A model generated the notes under the pieces. It did no database searches and was not told the origin of the DNA. It saw only the letters and a list, made by a program, of their open reading frames with translations. 64,000 nt of DNA from Butyricimonas paravirosa (GTDB lineage: Bacteria; Bacteroidota; Bacteroidia; Bacteroidales; Marinifilaceae): assembly GCF_032878955.1 (NCBI RefSeq), contig NZ_CP043839.1, positions 310,001 to 374,000 of the forward strand, read 5' to 3'. Shown in pieces: positions 35,024 through 44,010 of this stretch (position 1 is the first letter of the stretch; each line of letters opens with the position of its first letter). The position numbers were made by a program, and so were the translations under genes.

Positions 35024-37621
35024 TTATCGTCCCAACTCCTGTAATTTGGTCTTCGCCCGTTCCATCCCCCGATTCGCCGCCCGACGATACCACTTGGCAG
35101 CTTCATCCAGATTCTTGGTCACCCCGTAACCAAATTCATACAACAAGCCAATGTTAAACTCCCCGTACATATTACCTTGATCAGCCGCTTTCCGATACCA
35201 CTCCATAGCTTTAGCGTAATCCTTGGCAATACCATCGCCATCATAATAGATAATTCCCAAACTATTCTGCGCATCACTATTATTCTGTGCCGCCGCTTTT
35301 TCAAACCACTGTTTCGCCAAAATAATATTCTTCGTTACTCCCCGTCCATCTTGATACATACGCCCCAAATTATACTCTCCATTCGAATTCCCGACATTTG
35401 CAGCTTTCCGATACCATTCCACCGCTTTCGGAAGATTTACCTCCACCCCCTGCCCGTTCTCACACATAATTCCCAAGCTATTCATGGCATAACCATTTCC
35501 ATTCTCGGCTGATTTCATATTCCACTTGTATGCTTCCATATAATTTTGCTCCACCCCTTCTGCATTCTTATACATCCATCCCACCCAGTTTTGAGCGTAA
35601 TCATCCCCGGCATTTGCGGCTATCAAGTAATTCTTCAGTGCTTCTTGAAAATTCTTCTCTTTGTAATATTTATCCGCCTTATCCACGTAATATTTAATCT
35701 CCGTCTTGGATAAAGTTGTTCCCGTATCTGACAGGGTTGCCAGCTTATCCTTGGCATTTTGATACCCTTGATCCGCAGCCTTACGATACCAACGGATCGC
35801 CTCATTCACGTCCTTCCCAATACCTCTTCCCAGCTCGTACATCAATCCCATATTATATTGCCCGATCATATATCCCTGCTCTGCCGATTTGCGGAACCAT
35901 TTCACCGCTTCCGATGCATTCACATCAACACCAACACCCGCCGAATACATGTACCCCAAACGATTGAGTACCCCCCCATCATTACCCGGAGCTGACAATT
36001 TATAATATTTCAATGCCTCCGTGTAATTCTTTTTATCGTAAAACTCATCCGCCATTTTCTCGTATTCCTTGTACGTCTTGCCGGAAGTAGAACTTGTAGC
36101 CGTCCCCGACAATTCCTTTAGTTTCTCGATAGCCCGATCATATCCTTGATCAGCCGATTTCTGATACCACGTTTTGGCCTCCGCCATATTCTTCTCTATC
36201 CCCCAACCATTCTCTCGCATCTCACCGAAAGAATATTGCCCGTGCATATCACCACCGAGAGCCGACTGTTTATACCATTTCACGGCTTCCTTATGATCCT
36301 TCGCAACATCCAACCCACAAAAATACATCACCCCCATAAAGTACTGCGCACCCGCATCACCAGCGTCGGCAGCTTTTCGGAACCACGTCATCGCCTCTCG
36401 ATACTGTTTATCATTATAATACTTGTAAGCCTTGCTCTTCCAATCTCCAATTTCACTGGCAGAAGCCGATACACCAACCTCCAGACTGGCCAACTTATCT
36501 TTGGCTTTTTGATACCCTTGATCAGCCGCTTTCTGATACCATCTCCTAGCCTCCGTCATATTTTTTTCAACCCCGTATCCGTTTTCATACATTTCTGCCA
36601 AATAATACTGGCCAAAATCACTTCCCTGATCCGCAGCTTTTCGATACCATTTCACGGCCTCGGTTTCATCCTTCGTCACACCGAAACCATACCGGTACAT
36701 GATAGCAAGCCAACTCTGCCCGGTACTATTCCCTTGCTGGGCTGCCTGCATGAACCATTTGAATGCCTCGTTATAATCCTTCGTCACCCCTTCTCCCGTA
36801 TAATACGCATCACCCAGATTCACCTGCCCGGAAGCATTACCGCCATTTGCTGCCATACGATACCATTTCACCGCCTCTACCGCATTCTCCGTCACCCCAA
36901 GTCCTTTTTTGTATATCCACCCGACCATCGTCGCCGCCCTAGCATTCCCAGCCTCTGCGGCCTGTTTATAATAGGTCAAAGCCGAAGTGTAATTCTTGGC
37001 ATTGTAATATTTATCTCCTTGCGCTATCCACTCGCTCGCATTGCCCTCGTTCCTGACCACCGTCTGTTGCTGTTCCCGCAACAAATCCATCGAGGATACG
37101 GCAAAATTACCATTTTCTGACTGCCAATAGTACACATTATATACCCTTGACGGCATTGTTCTCTCTTGATTCGTGTTCAAGTCAACAAACGTGATGGCAA
37201 CCTTTACCGGCAATTTAAACTCTCCACTCGCCAAACGCACGTACGGGGAAATTTCCTCCACGCTCATGTTAAACGTCACCCGGGGCAAGACTACCGGAAT
37301 TGTCCTTAGAAACTCCATTACATCCAGATAATTATCCTGAGTTTCCACCCCGATCTTCAAGAAATCGTACATTTTGGCTTGCTCTGACCGGAAGAACACC
37401 CGGATCAACTTCACCCGCCTTGTCCTCAACACGTTCTCATTCTCGTAATAAATATCCGAACTGTACATGGATAATGCTGCAATCATATTTTGCACGTGTT
37501 CCTCCATCGCCACCTGATACTCCCGCCGTAACAAATCATCTTCCTGTTGGGCAAACGAAACCCGGCTTATTCCCAACAAACATAACAGCATACAGACAAT
37601 ACTTATCGTCCGATTTCTCAT
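35024..37621 (-). CDS. Exported Sel1-repeat protein
   Basis: An 865-residue protein with a signal peptide (cleavage near SRVSFAQ), an N-terminal domain of about 160 residues, and roughly 17 Sel1-type TPR repeats (consensus AVKWYRKAADQG) to the C-terminus. The repeats form four blocks, each opening with a YYxxKNYxxALxYYK-like helix pair; the first three close with a KxKLxxL segment. Sel1 proteins are protein-interaction scaffolds; this one should be periplasmic or surface exposed. It is among the first genes of the srf operon, 11 bases after a small gene, which suggests it serves the same machinery. Confidence 0.88.
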   Translation of the reverse strand: MRNRTISIVCMLLCLLGISRVSFAQQEDDLLRREYQVAMEEHVQNMIAALSMYSSDIYYENENVLRTRRVKLIRVFFRSEQAKMYDFLKIGVETQDNYLDVMEFLRTIPVVLPRVTFNMSVEEISPYVRLASGEFKLPVKVAITFVDLNTNQERTMPSRVYNVYYWQSENGNFAVSSMDLLREQQQTVVRNEGNASEWIAQGDKYYNAKNYTSALTYYKQAAEAGNARAATMVGWIYKKGLGVTENAVEAVKWYRMAANGGNASGQVNLGDAYYTGEGVTKDYNEAFKWFMQAAQQGNSTGQSWLAIMYRYGFGVTKDETEAVKWYRKAADQGSDFGQYYLAEMYENGYGVEKNMTEARRWYQKAADQGYQKAKDKLASLEVGVSASASEIGDWKSKAYKYYNDKQYREAMTWFRKAADAGDAGAQYFMGVMYFCGLDVAKDHKEAVKWYKQSALGGDMHGQYSFGEMRENGWGIEKNMAEAKTWYQKSADQGYDRAIEKLKELSGTATSSTSGKTYKEYEKMADEFYDKKNYTEALKYYKLSAPGNDGGVLNRLGYMYSAGVGVDVNASEAVKWFRKSAEQGYMIGQYNMGLMYELGRGIGKDVNEAIRWYRKAADQGYQNAKDKLATLSDTGTTLSKTEIKYYVDKADKYYKEKNFQEALKNYLIAANAGDDYAQNWVGWMYKNAEGVEQNYMEAYKWNMKSAENGNGYAMNSLGIMCENGQGVEVNLPKAVEWYRKAANVGNSNGEYNLGRMYQDGRGVTKNIILAKQWFEKAAAQNNSDAQNSLGIIYYDGDGIAKDYAKAMEWYRKAADQGNMYGEFNIGLLYEFGYGVTKNLDEAAKWYRRAANRGMERAKTKLQELGR

Positions 37622-37632
37622 ATCACTTATTT

Positions 37633-37863
37633 TTATTCTATATTATACCTAAAAGCTCTCGCTCTCAATATTATCTCACTATTCTTATCATGAATTAATT
37701 CCACACACAGATCCCTTCCATCCTTGCCACAAAACACGTTTCCGCCATACATTGAAACAGTTAGTATTCCTCCATTTTCCCTTTTGCGAACCATAGAAAT
37801 CCTAGGCAACAATGCCACGTTAAGAAACTTTCGAAAATATACGATTCTGAATAACGACTTCAT
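37633..37863 (-). CDS. Small hypothetical protein at head of srf operon
   Basis: A 76-residue basic protein with a C-terminal strand pattern (GGILTVSMYGGNVF, CVELIHDKNSEIILRARAF). No family was recognised. Support for it being real comes from context: a TATATTTG promoter box at 37900-37907 would start transcription about 30 bases before its ATG, and its stop lies 11 bases ahead of the Sel1-repeat gene. It may instead be a degraded remnant. Confidence 0.45.
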   Translation of the reverse strand: MKSLFRIVYFRKFLNVALLPRISMVRKRENGGILTVSMYGGNVFCGKDGRDLCVELIHDKNSEIILRARAFRYNIE

Positions 37864-37899
37864 ATAGCAATGTCATCAACACAACTCTAAATTATTCAA

Positions 37900-37907
37900 C
37901 AAATATA
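37900..37907 (-). promoter_or_regulatory. Promoter element of the srf operon
   Basis: The complement of CAAATATA reads TATATTTG, a full match to TAnnTTTG. A TTTC, one base off the -33 TTTG, lies 21 bases further upstream (37929-37932). It is the only strong -7 match I found ahead of the eleven-gene - strand run. Confidence 0.55.
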
Positions 37908-38019
37908 TTAAAAATCAGCTATAATATCGAAAGTTTTAAGATATATTTTCCCCTCGTTAACACATCAATTGAATCGTCATCTATAATGCCGGAATTTCAA
38001 ATATCCTTACTCTTGAAAA

Positions 38020-38763
38020 CTATCTTCGCCATATCGAAACCTGCAAAATACACACGACTTCCTTAAAATTCGCATCCGGATATTTTTCTTTATATTCTGC
38101 TGAATAATTCTCAATCCAAGTCATTTGCTGGGGACCCGTATCTCTCGCTATCCCGGATTCCAAAATCTCAGGAAACTGAAGGATATGCTCCCGATCCCCA
38201 TACTTAAACGTGTAGGCGATTTTGTTTTCCACGTTTCCCATCGAATAAGTACCTTCGATCCCCTCCTCTTGAGACGCATCCTGATAAACAGTTACCTTTC
38301 CCTCTCTTTCATACATTCCATTCCAATGATCATACACCATCTTAAACTGCCACCCTTTGGCAATATCCATGTTCTCGATAATTTCTTTCTTTACCTTCTC
38401 TTCTACATCCGATGTATCTCTACCATCAGAATAACGGATAAAGGCACGAGTTTCCATTACCTCGATCGTTCTGATTAGAGGACACACTGTAATCTCAATT
38501 GTGGCAGACTCTTCCCGGCTATCCACGATCGTGATTTTTGCCTGCCCAACCTTATAAGCCTTCAACGTGATAACCTCCTGAGACAATTCAGCCTTCACAA
38601 TACTCTCGTCACTCGAAGAAATCTTGTAAACACCGCTGCCACCACCTGCTCTCAACCAACTCTCTCCCACGGAAGCCGAAAAACCCTCGATACGATCTCC
38701 ACCGGATGATGTATAGAAACCAACCGGATTCTCATCATTGTCACTACATCCCACGACAAGCAT
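38020..38763 (-). CDS. Lipoprotein with Ig-like (BIG2) domain, signal peptide frameshifted
   Basis: A 247-residue frame starting MLVVGCSDND: LVVGC is a lipobox, but the hydrophobic region before it is missing in this frame. Directly upstream, an ATG at 38822 opens MKKWNNIIFLATLLFF and then hits a stop. Adding one base to the seven-T run (38774-38780 on the complementary strand) would join it in frame to LVLSMLVVGC, giving a perfect lipoprotein signal peptide. The mature part has a BIG2-like domain (SSDESIVKAEL...VGQAKITIV) and a second domain of about 140 residues. As read, export would fail; see the findings. Confidence 0.72.
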   Translation of the reverse strand: MLVVGCSDNDENPVGFYTSSGGDRIEGFSASVGESWLRAGGGSGVYKISSSDESIVKAELSQEVITLKAYKVGQAKITIVDSREESATIEITVCPLIRTIEVMETRAFIRYSDGRDTSDVEEKVKKEIIENMDIAKGWQFKMVYDHWNGMYEREGKVTVYQDASQEEGIEGTYSMGNVENKIAYTFKYGDREHILQFPEILESGIARDTGPQQMTWIENYSAEYKEKYPDANFKEVVCILQVSIWRR

Positions 38764-38862
38764 GGATAAAACTAAAAAAATAGTAATGTGGCCAAAAAAA
38801 TAATGTTATTCCATTTTTTCATAACATGAATTATTAAACATTTCACCCACAACAAGTTCAAC

Positions 38863-39324
38863 TCACAACTTCAATCTCATCGCGACATCACGCATCACCT
38901 TAAATCCCAATCGTTCGTACACCCCGCGTCCCATTTCAGTCGCGTTCAAATCTATCGCGGAAACTCCTAATTGACGACATTCCTCGATCAACACCCCGAT
39001 CACCCGCGTCGCAAGCCCGGCATGACGATACTCGGGATAAGTCAGCACGTTTATTAAATTCCCTACAATCCCCGTTATAAATGAACCATTTGCCGGTCTC
39101 TCCTCGATAACCACGTATGCAGCACTCGCCACCTGCCCATTTTTCTCGGCCAAACAGGCGATAAAATCACCCAAAGGGATATGCTTTTGGAAATACTTCC
39201 GCATCTGTGCAACGATAGCTATTTGTTCCTCCACCGTAAGATTCGCCCCGTTCATCCGGAGAAAATCCAACCGAAGAGAGATCAACAAGTTGACATCATT
39301 TAGATTGGCTTTCCTTATCTTCAT
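38863..39324 (-). CDS. GNAT-family N-acetyltransferase
   Basis: A 153-residue GNAT fold enzyme that would transfer an acetyl group from acetyl-CoA to an unknown amine. The acetyl-CoA loop is recognisable as YPEYRHAGLATRVIGVLIEE (R/Q-x-x-G-x-G/A pattern), and the C-terminal GRGVYERLGFKVM is typical. Its start lies inside the end of the upstream gene (29-base overlap), so the two are translated from one transcript in different frames. Confidence 0.88.
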   Translation of the reverse strand: MKIRKANLNDVNLLISLRLDFLRMNGANLTVEEQIAIVAQMRKYFQKHIPLGDFIACLAEKNGQVASAAYVVIEERPANGSFITGIVGNLINVLTYPEYRHAGLATRVIGVLIEECRQLGVSAIDLNATEMGRGVYERLGFKVMRDVAMRLKL

Positions 39325-40009
39325 TTCTTCTGGGTATTGGCTGCCTGTCGGGCAAACATTTCATATATCGTTCTAAACGCTCAAACTGTTCCCGGATCGG
39401 GGAATATTCCATTTCATTGATTTTCCCCCGGTACAAATCGAACAACCCCAGCGTTCCCCGCTTGTCGTATGTATTCAAATAATATAAACAGATTCCATGC
39501 AAAATACGTTCCCCGGTCCACACGGCCAAAGGAGCCCAACCGGAAACATTAAAAATATCCAAGGCTTTCTCAACCTTCTCATAATCGTTCATTTCCTTGA
39601 AAAAAGAAAGTCCCACGCTCTCGAATTCCACGATCCATTTCTGCACAAGTGAATGAAGTTTTGCTATTTTCATCTGAAACCAAGGCTTATCATCCAAAGG
39701 TATTCCCAAATACTTGTAAGCCCACCCGACATCCAACACGCCACAAATAGGCATACAATCCTTTTCCGATATAGCCTCCTTATATAATTGGCTGACTTTC
39801 TTACAAGTTACAAAGTACTCCGTACGCAAAGACAACTGATCATTCTCCCAATTCGTGAATCGAAGAATACACTCGTTCTTCCATTCACGATCTTCATAAA
39901 CAAATACATTCTTAGCCTTCATGAAATGATAGCCATGCCTTTCCATGACCGGAACAATTTGCTCAATAAAAAGCCCCTTGATACCTTCACCTTTCATTTT
40001 CGTATGCAT
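39296..40009 (-). CDS. Hypothetical protein coupled to a GNAT gene
   Basis: A 237-residue soluble protein without recognised domain. The first half looks strand-rich (VFVYEDREWKNECILRFTNW), with a pair of buried Cys residues, and the second half is helical. It overlaps the GNAT gene by 29 bases. The pairing suggests it could be the acetylation substrate or a partner, but this is inference. The ATG five codons in (MKGEG) is an alternative start. Confidence 0.72.
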   Translation of the reverse strand: MHTKMKGEGIKGLFIEQIVPVMERHGYHFMKAKNVFVYEDREWKNECILRFTNWENDQLSLRTEYFVTCKKVSQLYKEAISEKDCMPICGVLDVGWAYKYLGIPLDDKPWFQMKIAKLHSLVQKWIVEFESVGLSFFKEMNDYEKVEKALDIFNVSGWAPLAVWTGERILHGICLYYLNTYDKRGTLGLFDLYRGKINEMEYSPIREQFERLERYMKCLPDRQPIPRRNEDKESQSK

Positions 40010-40111
40010 ATGCTTATCTATAAATTTAGTGCCTGACCCTTTTTATCAACAACAAAGAGAATAAAATTTTCTTTATTTTCCCTATAAAAGTTCATAAAGT
40101 TTACAAACTTT

Positions 40112-41311
40112 TTATTTATTACCTATATACAATTCGGCCACAAAGCGTGATTCACGAGATACCGGTGTTAAATTTATATATCCGGACACGATTTGTCCCG
40201 CCTCCATCAGCAAGGGATACATATCTCTATTCTTCTCTACCGATTGCATGATTTCTCCCGGCTTGGGAGAAAAGTGAATATTAAAAACACCCTCAACACT
40301 CTCTTGTAAATAACGCTGCAAAGCGATTGAAACGATTCCCATGTTATAACGCAGATTTATCTCGACACAAGGTTGCACACCAAATTCTCCCGACTCGTCC
40401 TCGTATATCATCATATCCACCCCCAAGTATCCCACGTATTTCCCGTGAAACACCGCCGTCACCACCTTTTCCAACTGTTCACGGATTTCATGTAGGAACC
40501 CCGTTCCCGTATATTTTGCAATCATCCCTTCCAAACAAGAATTCGATGCCACCCTATTCCCCTCGTATTCTCCCCGCCGACTTGTTTGAAAAACAGAATA
40601 CCCCAGAAAATTCAGGTGAAATAAACGGTCCATTTCAAACTCCATGGCAAAATCCAGCACCCGATTCAATCTTTTTTCCACCATCACGTACCCTTGTTTA
40701 CGCAAGATACCGGATAAAACTTCCTCTTCTTTACACGTCATCTGTCCTTTCGGGATAAAAAGAATTCCTTTACCGGAAGAGGACCAAGGAGCTTTCACCA
40801 CGACATCTTCCTTTTCCGACAACGACCTGATTCCTGCCAACGTGTTACATTCACGAGGAATAATATCCTCCCCTATACAGGGAATAGCCCGTACCATCTC
40901 AGCCAAACAAGTGGCAGCCATTCGCCTGCTATATAAATCCCTCCGTTTATCACTCCACGTTGACATGACACTCTCCCTGAACTGCTCGTTACAACGACTT
41001 TTCAACTCTTTCAATAAATTGTGAACCCGGGGACTCCATCCCCAAGGCTTTATCTCGTTAAAAGAAAGTAATTGAGCTTTTTCCCAGATCACCGGTTTAC
41101 AATCCAGACCAAAAACTTCTTCTCGACTTTTCATAAAGTCGAAGTCCGGCATCTTCGTCACCAACACATAATCCCCTTTTCCGGCCAAATATGCAGATAA
41201 AAACGCCAGATCATCGGCCATAATGGAAATATTCGCCTTTGGCGTGTAACCATTTGTTCCATTGGCTATTGAAATTTCATTATCCGGATTAAACAGGTAT
41301 AAATCTTGCAT
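40112..41311 (-). CDS. ATP-grasp-like protein
   Basis: A 399-residue protein with features of the ATP-grasp fold: a nucleotide-binding stretch DVVVKAPWSSSGKGILFI at about 170, a VMVEKRLNRVLDFAMEFE strand pair, and a metal/ATP site YLGVDMMIYED...PCVEINLRYNMG near the C-terminus. Such enzymes join a carboxylate to an amine or thiol with ATP. The N-terminal 150 residues are unusual (NPDNEISIANGTNGYTPK) and could be a substrate-binding domain. The length and order fit a Bacteroidota-specific family with no assigned substrate. A -7 box lies at 41330-41337. It is monocistronic. Confidence 0.75.
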   Translation of the reverse strand: MQDLYLFNPDNEISIANGTNGYTPKANISIMADDLAFLSAYLAGKGDYVLVTKMPDFDFMKSREEVFGLDCKPVIWEKAQLLSFNEIKPWGWSPRVHNLLKELKSRCNEQFRESVMSTWSDKRRDLYSRRMAATCLAEMVRAIPCIGEDIIPRECNTLAGIRSLSEKEDVVVKAPWSSSGKGILFIPKGQMTCKEEEVLSGILRKQGYVMVEKRLNRVLDFAMEFEMDRLFHLNFLGYSVFQTSRRGEYEGNRVASNSCLEGMIAKYTGTGFLHEIREQLEKVVTAVFHGKYVGYLGVDMMIYEDESGEFGVQPCVEINLRYNMGIVSIALQRYLQESVEGVFNIHFSPKPGEIMQSVEKNRDMYPLLMEAGQIVSGYINLTPVSRESRFVAELYIGNK

Positions 41312-41329
41312 AAATGTTAAATTTTAGAG

Positions 41330-41337
41330 CAAAAGTA
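41330..41337 (-). promoter_or_regulatory. -7 element of the ATP-grasp-like gene
   Basis: The complement of CAAAAGTA reads TACTTTTG, matching TAnnTTTG, about 20 bases before the ATG at 41311. Confidence 0.5.
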
Positions 41338-41545
41338 ACACTTTTGGCTTAAATTTTGTATTACATATAAAAGTTTAAATAAAGAGGAGATGAACGGTTA
41401 TCCGCATTTATACAGATTTTAAATTAATAACAACAAGTTTCATTTATTTTGCGAAAAGTGAAACATTCATTTCGTGATTACCGTAGGATATATCGTGTAA
41501 GACTTGATAATGATTGAAAAATAAAACTTTAAATAAATAGATGAG

Positions 41546-42856
41546 ATGATTTTACAACTAGCTTTCGTTTTAACAGCAATCATCATCGGAGCGCGTCTAG
41601 GTGGTATCGGACTGGGTGTCATGGGAGGTATTGGATTGGGAATTCTGACATTCGTGTTCGGACTGCAACCCACGGCCCCGCCTATTGATGTTATGCTTAT
41701 GATCGTGGCGGTTATTTCTGCGGCAGCATGTATGCAGGCTGCCGGAGGATTGGACCTTATGGTCAAGGTGGCCGAACGCTTATTAAGAAAGAATCCGGCA
41801 CACGTCACAATTCTAAGCCCGTTAGTAACTTACGCATTCACGTTTATCGCCGGTACCGGCCACGTTGCCTATTCCGTACTTCCGGTAATCGCTGAAGTTG
41901 CCACGGAAACCAAAATTCGCCCGGAACGTCCCCTAGGAATTGCCGTGATCGCTTCCCAACAAGCCATTACCGCCAGTCCAATTTCTGCTGCCACGGTAGC
42001 ATTACTGGGCTTACTAGCCGGTTTTGACATTAGTTTGTTTGACATTTTGAAGATCACGATTCCCGCCACGCTAATCGGTGTACTCGTCGGTGCCTTCTTC
42101 TCCATGAAAGTCGGGAAAGAACTCGTTGATGACCCGGAATATCAAAAACGTTTGAAAGAAGGCGTGTTCAATGACAAGAAATACGAACTGAAAGACGTTG
42201 CCAACCAGAGAAGAGCAAGTCTGTCTGTTTTTGTTTTCATTATCGCCACGGTATTCATCGTGCTATTCGGTTCGTTTGATACCATGCGTCCTTCATTCAT
42301 GATCAATGGCGAACAAGTATTATTAGATATGCCATCTATCATTGAAATATTAATGTTATCCGCGGCAGCTATCATATTATTAATAACTCGTACAGACGGG
42401 TTAAAAGCCGCACAAGGTTCCGTCTTCGGGGCAGGAATGCAAGCGGTAGTAGCCATCTTCGGAATCGCCTGGATGGGAGATACTTTCTTGCAAGGCAACA
42501 TGGCAGAATTAAAATCTTCTATCGAAGAAGTCGTTAGACAAATGCCCTGGTTGTTCGGTATAGCCCTGTTCGTGATGTCTATCTTGTTGTACAGCCAAGC
42601 CGCTACCGTCCGGGCGCTCATGCCTCTCGGCATAGCCTTGGGAATATCGCCTTACATGCTGATCGCCATGTTCCCGGCCGTCAACGGGTATTTCTTTATC
42701 CCGAACTACCCCACCGTGGTAGCCGCCATTAACTTCGACCGAACGGGTACAACACGAATCGGCAAATACGTGCTGAACCACTCGTTCATGATGCCCGGAC
42801 TTGTCGCGACCATCGTGGCCGTTGGACTTGGACTGCTCTTTATACAGATTTTTTAA
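41546..42856 (+). CDS. Anaerobic C4-dicarboxylate transporter (Dcu family)
   Basis: A 436-residue inner-membrane carrier with about ten to twelve hydrophobic helices. The N-terminus IIIGARLGGIGLGVMGGIGL and the segment FIAGTGHVAYSVLPVIAEVA are characteristic of DcuA/DcuB, as is EKR-free helix pairing with SQQAITASPISAATVALLGL. It exchanges aspartate, fumarate or malate for succinate during fumarate respiration. DcuA and DcuB cannot be separated by eye. It is followed 36 bases later by a periplasmic asparaginase, which would supply aspartate for import. Confidence 0.93.
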   Translation: MILQLAFVLTAIIIGARLGGIGLGVMGGIGLGILTFVFGLQPTAPPIDVMLMIVAVISAAACMQAAGGLDLMVKVAERLLRKNPAHVTILSPLVTYAFTFIAGTGHVAYSVLPVIAEVATETKIRPERPLGIAVIASQQAITASPISAATVALLGLLAGFDISLFDILKITIPATLIGVLVGAFFSMKVGKELVDDPEYQKRLKEGVFNDKKYELKDVANQRRASLSVFVFIIATVFIVLFGSFDTMRPSFMINGEQVLLDMPSIIEILMLSAAAIILLITRTDGLKAAQGSVFGAGMQAVVAIFGIAWMGDTFLQGNMAELKSSIEEVVRQMPWLFGIALFVMSILLYSQAATVRALMPLGIALGISPYMLIAMFPAVNGYFFIPNYPTVVAAINFDRTGTTRIGKYVLNHSFMMPGLVATIVAVGLGLLFIQIF

Positions 42857-42892
42857 ATACTCTAATTATAAGTAAATTTTAAATTACAGGTT

Positions 42893-43954
42893 ATGAAAAT
42901 GTTTAAGAATTTAAGTTTGCTGGTAGCCCTAGTGCTATTCTCTGTTGCGACCACGTTCGCACAAAAGTTGCCTAACATCCATATTCTGGCAACAGGAGGT
43001 ACGATCGCCGGAACCGGAGCTTCTTCAACCGGAACCAATTACACAGCCGGACAGGTTGCCATCGGTACACTTTTATCGGCTGTACCCGAAATTCAGAAAA
43101 TAGCCAATGTAACCGGAGAACAAATCGTTAAAATCGGTTCACAGGATATGACGGATGACGTGTGGTTGACACTTGCCAAAACAATCAACAAATTATTGGC
43201 AAGAAAAGACATTGACGGAATCGTGATCACCCACGGAACCGACACGATGGAAGAAACCGCCTATTTCTTGAATCTTGTCGTGAAAAGTAACAAACCGGTT
43301 GTACTTGTAGGTGCCATGCGTCCCTCTACCGCTCTTAGCGCTGACGGCCCGTTAAACTTATACAATGCCGTGGTTGTTGCAGGAGCAAAAGAATCCATGG
43401 GTAAAGGAGTTTTAGTTTCCATGAATGGTATTATTCTCGGAGCTCACAGTGTTTTAAAAATGAATACGATTGATGTTCAAACATTCCAAGCACCGAATTC
43501 AGGAGCCCTTGGCTATGTTTACAACGGCAAAGTATTCTACAATCAATCTCCGTTAAAAAAACACACCAGTCAATCCATATTTGATGTAACGAACCTGAAC
43601 TCTCTTCCGAAAGTGGGCATCGTGTACAGCTATTCAAACATGGAAGGTGACGTTGTTAAAATGATGGCTAATAGCGGTTACAAGGGAATTATCCACGCCG
43701 GATTAGGTAACGGAAACATCCACAAAAACGTGTTCCCGGAATTAATCAACGCACGTAACAAGGGAATTCTTATCGTACGTTCAACCCGTGTGCCGACAGG
43801 ACCGACCACGCTTGACGCTGAAGTAGATGACAATCAATACAAATTCATCGCTTCTCAAGAATTGAACCCGCAAAAATCAAGAATCCTCTTGATGTTAGCT
43901 TTGACTAAGACTAACGATTGGAAACAGATCCAACAATATTTCAACGAATATTAA
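42893..43954 (+). CDS. ansB: Type II (periplasmic) L-asparaginase
   Basis: A 353-residue enzyme with a signal peptide (cleavage after TTFAQ) that hydrolyses asparagine to aspartate and ammonia. Both active-site threonine motifs are present: LATGGTIAGTG near residue 32, and ITHGTDTMEETAYFL near residue 118. The length suits AnsB-type enzymes. The gene follows the Dcu transporter, so the aspartate formed in the periplasm would be taken up directly. A strong hairpin terminator follows the stop. Confidence 0.95.
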   Translation: MKMFKNLSLLVALVLFSVATTFAQKLPNIHILATGGTIAGTGASSTGTNYTAGQVAIGTLLSAVPEIQKIANVTGEQIVKIGSQDMTDDVWLTLAKTINKLLARKDIDGIVITHGTDTMEETAYFLNLVVKSNKPVVLVGAMRPSTALSADGPLNLYNAVVVAGAKESMGKGVLVSMNGIILGAHSVLKMNTIDVQTFQAPNSGALGYVYNGKVFYNQSPLKKHTSQSIFDVTNLNSLPKVGIVYSYSNMEGDVVKMMANSGYKGIIHAGLGNGNIHKNVFPELINARNKGILIVRSTRVPTGPTTLDAEVDDNQYKFIASQELNPQKSRILLMLALTKTNDWKQIQQYFNEY

Positions 43955-43961
43955 TTCATAA

Positions 43962-43996
43962 AAGCACCAAGTCCTGTTTTAAAGGACTCGGTGCTT
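43962..43996 (+). terminator. Terminator after ansB
   Basis: AAGCACCAAGTCCT and AGGACTCGGTGCTT form a 14-bp stem with one mismatch and a seven-base loop, followed by a T-rich stretch. Confidence 0.8.
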
Positions 43997-44010
43997 TATT
44001 CTATTTGTAA

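Noticed and set aside
36146..37120. A 324-codon open frame antisense to the Sel1-repeat gene
   Set aside because: It arises from the periodic codons of the repeats on the other strand. The Sel1 protein is clearly the real product, and the antisense protein has no recognisable features.
35024..37621. Regularly spaced repeats that could suggest a CRISPR array
   Set aside because: The repeats are coding, degenerate and keep the reading frame of Sel1 units; there are no uniform spacers and no cas genes.
21565..37863. The srf operon as a type III, VI or IX secretion system or a phage tail device
   Set aside because: No ATPase, sheath, needle, secretin or Por proteins of those systems are present; only SrfB/SrfC families are recognisable.
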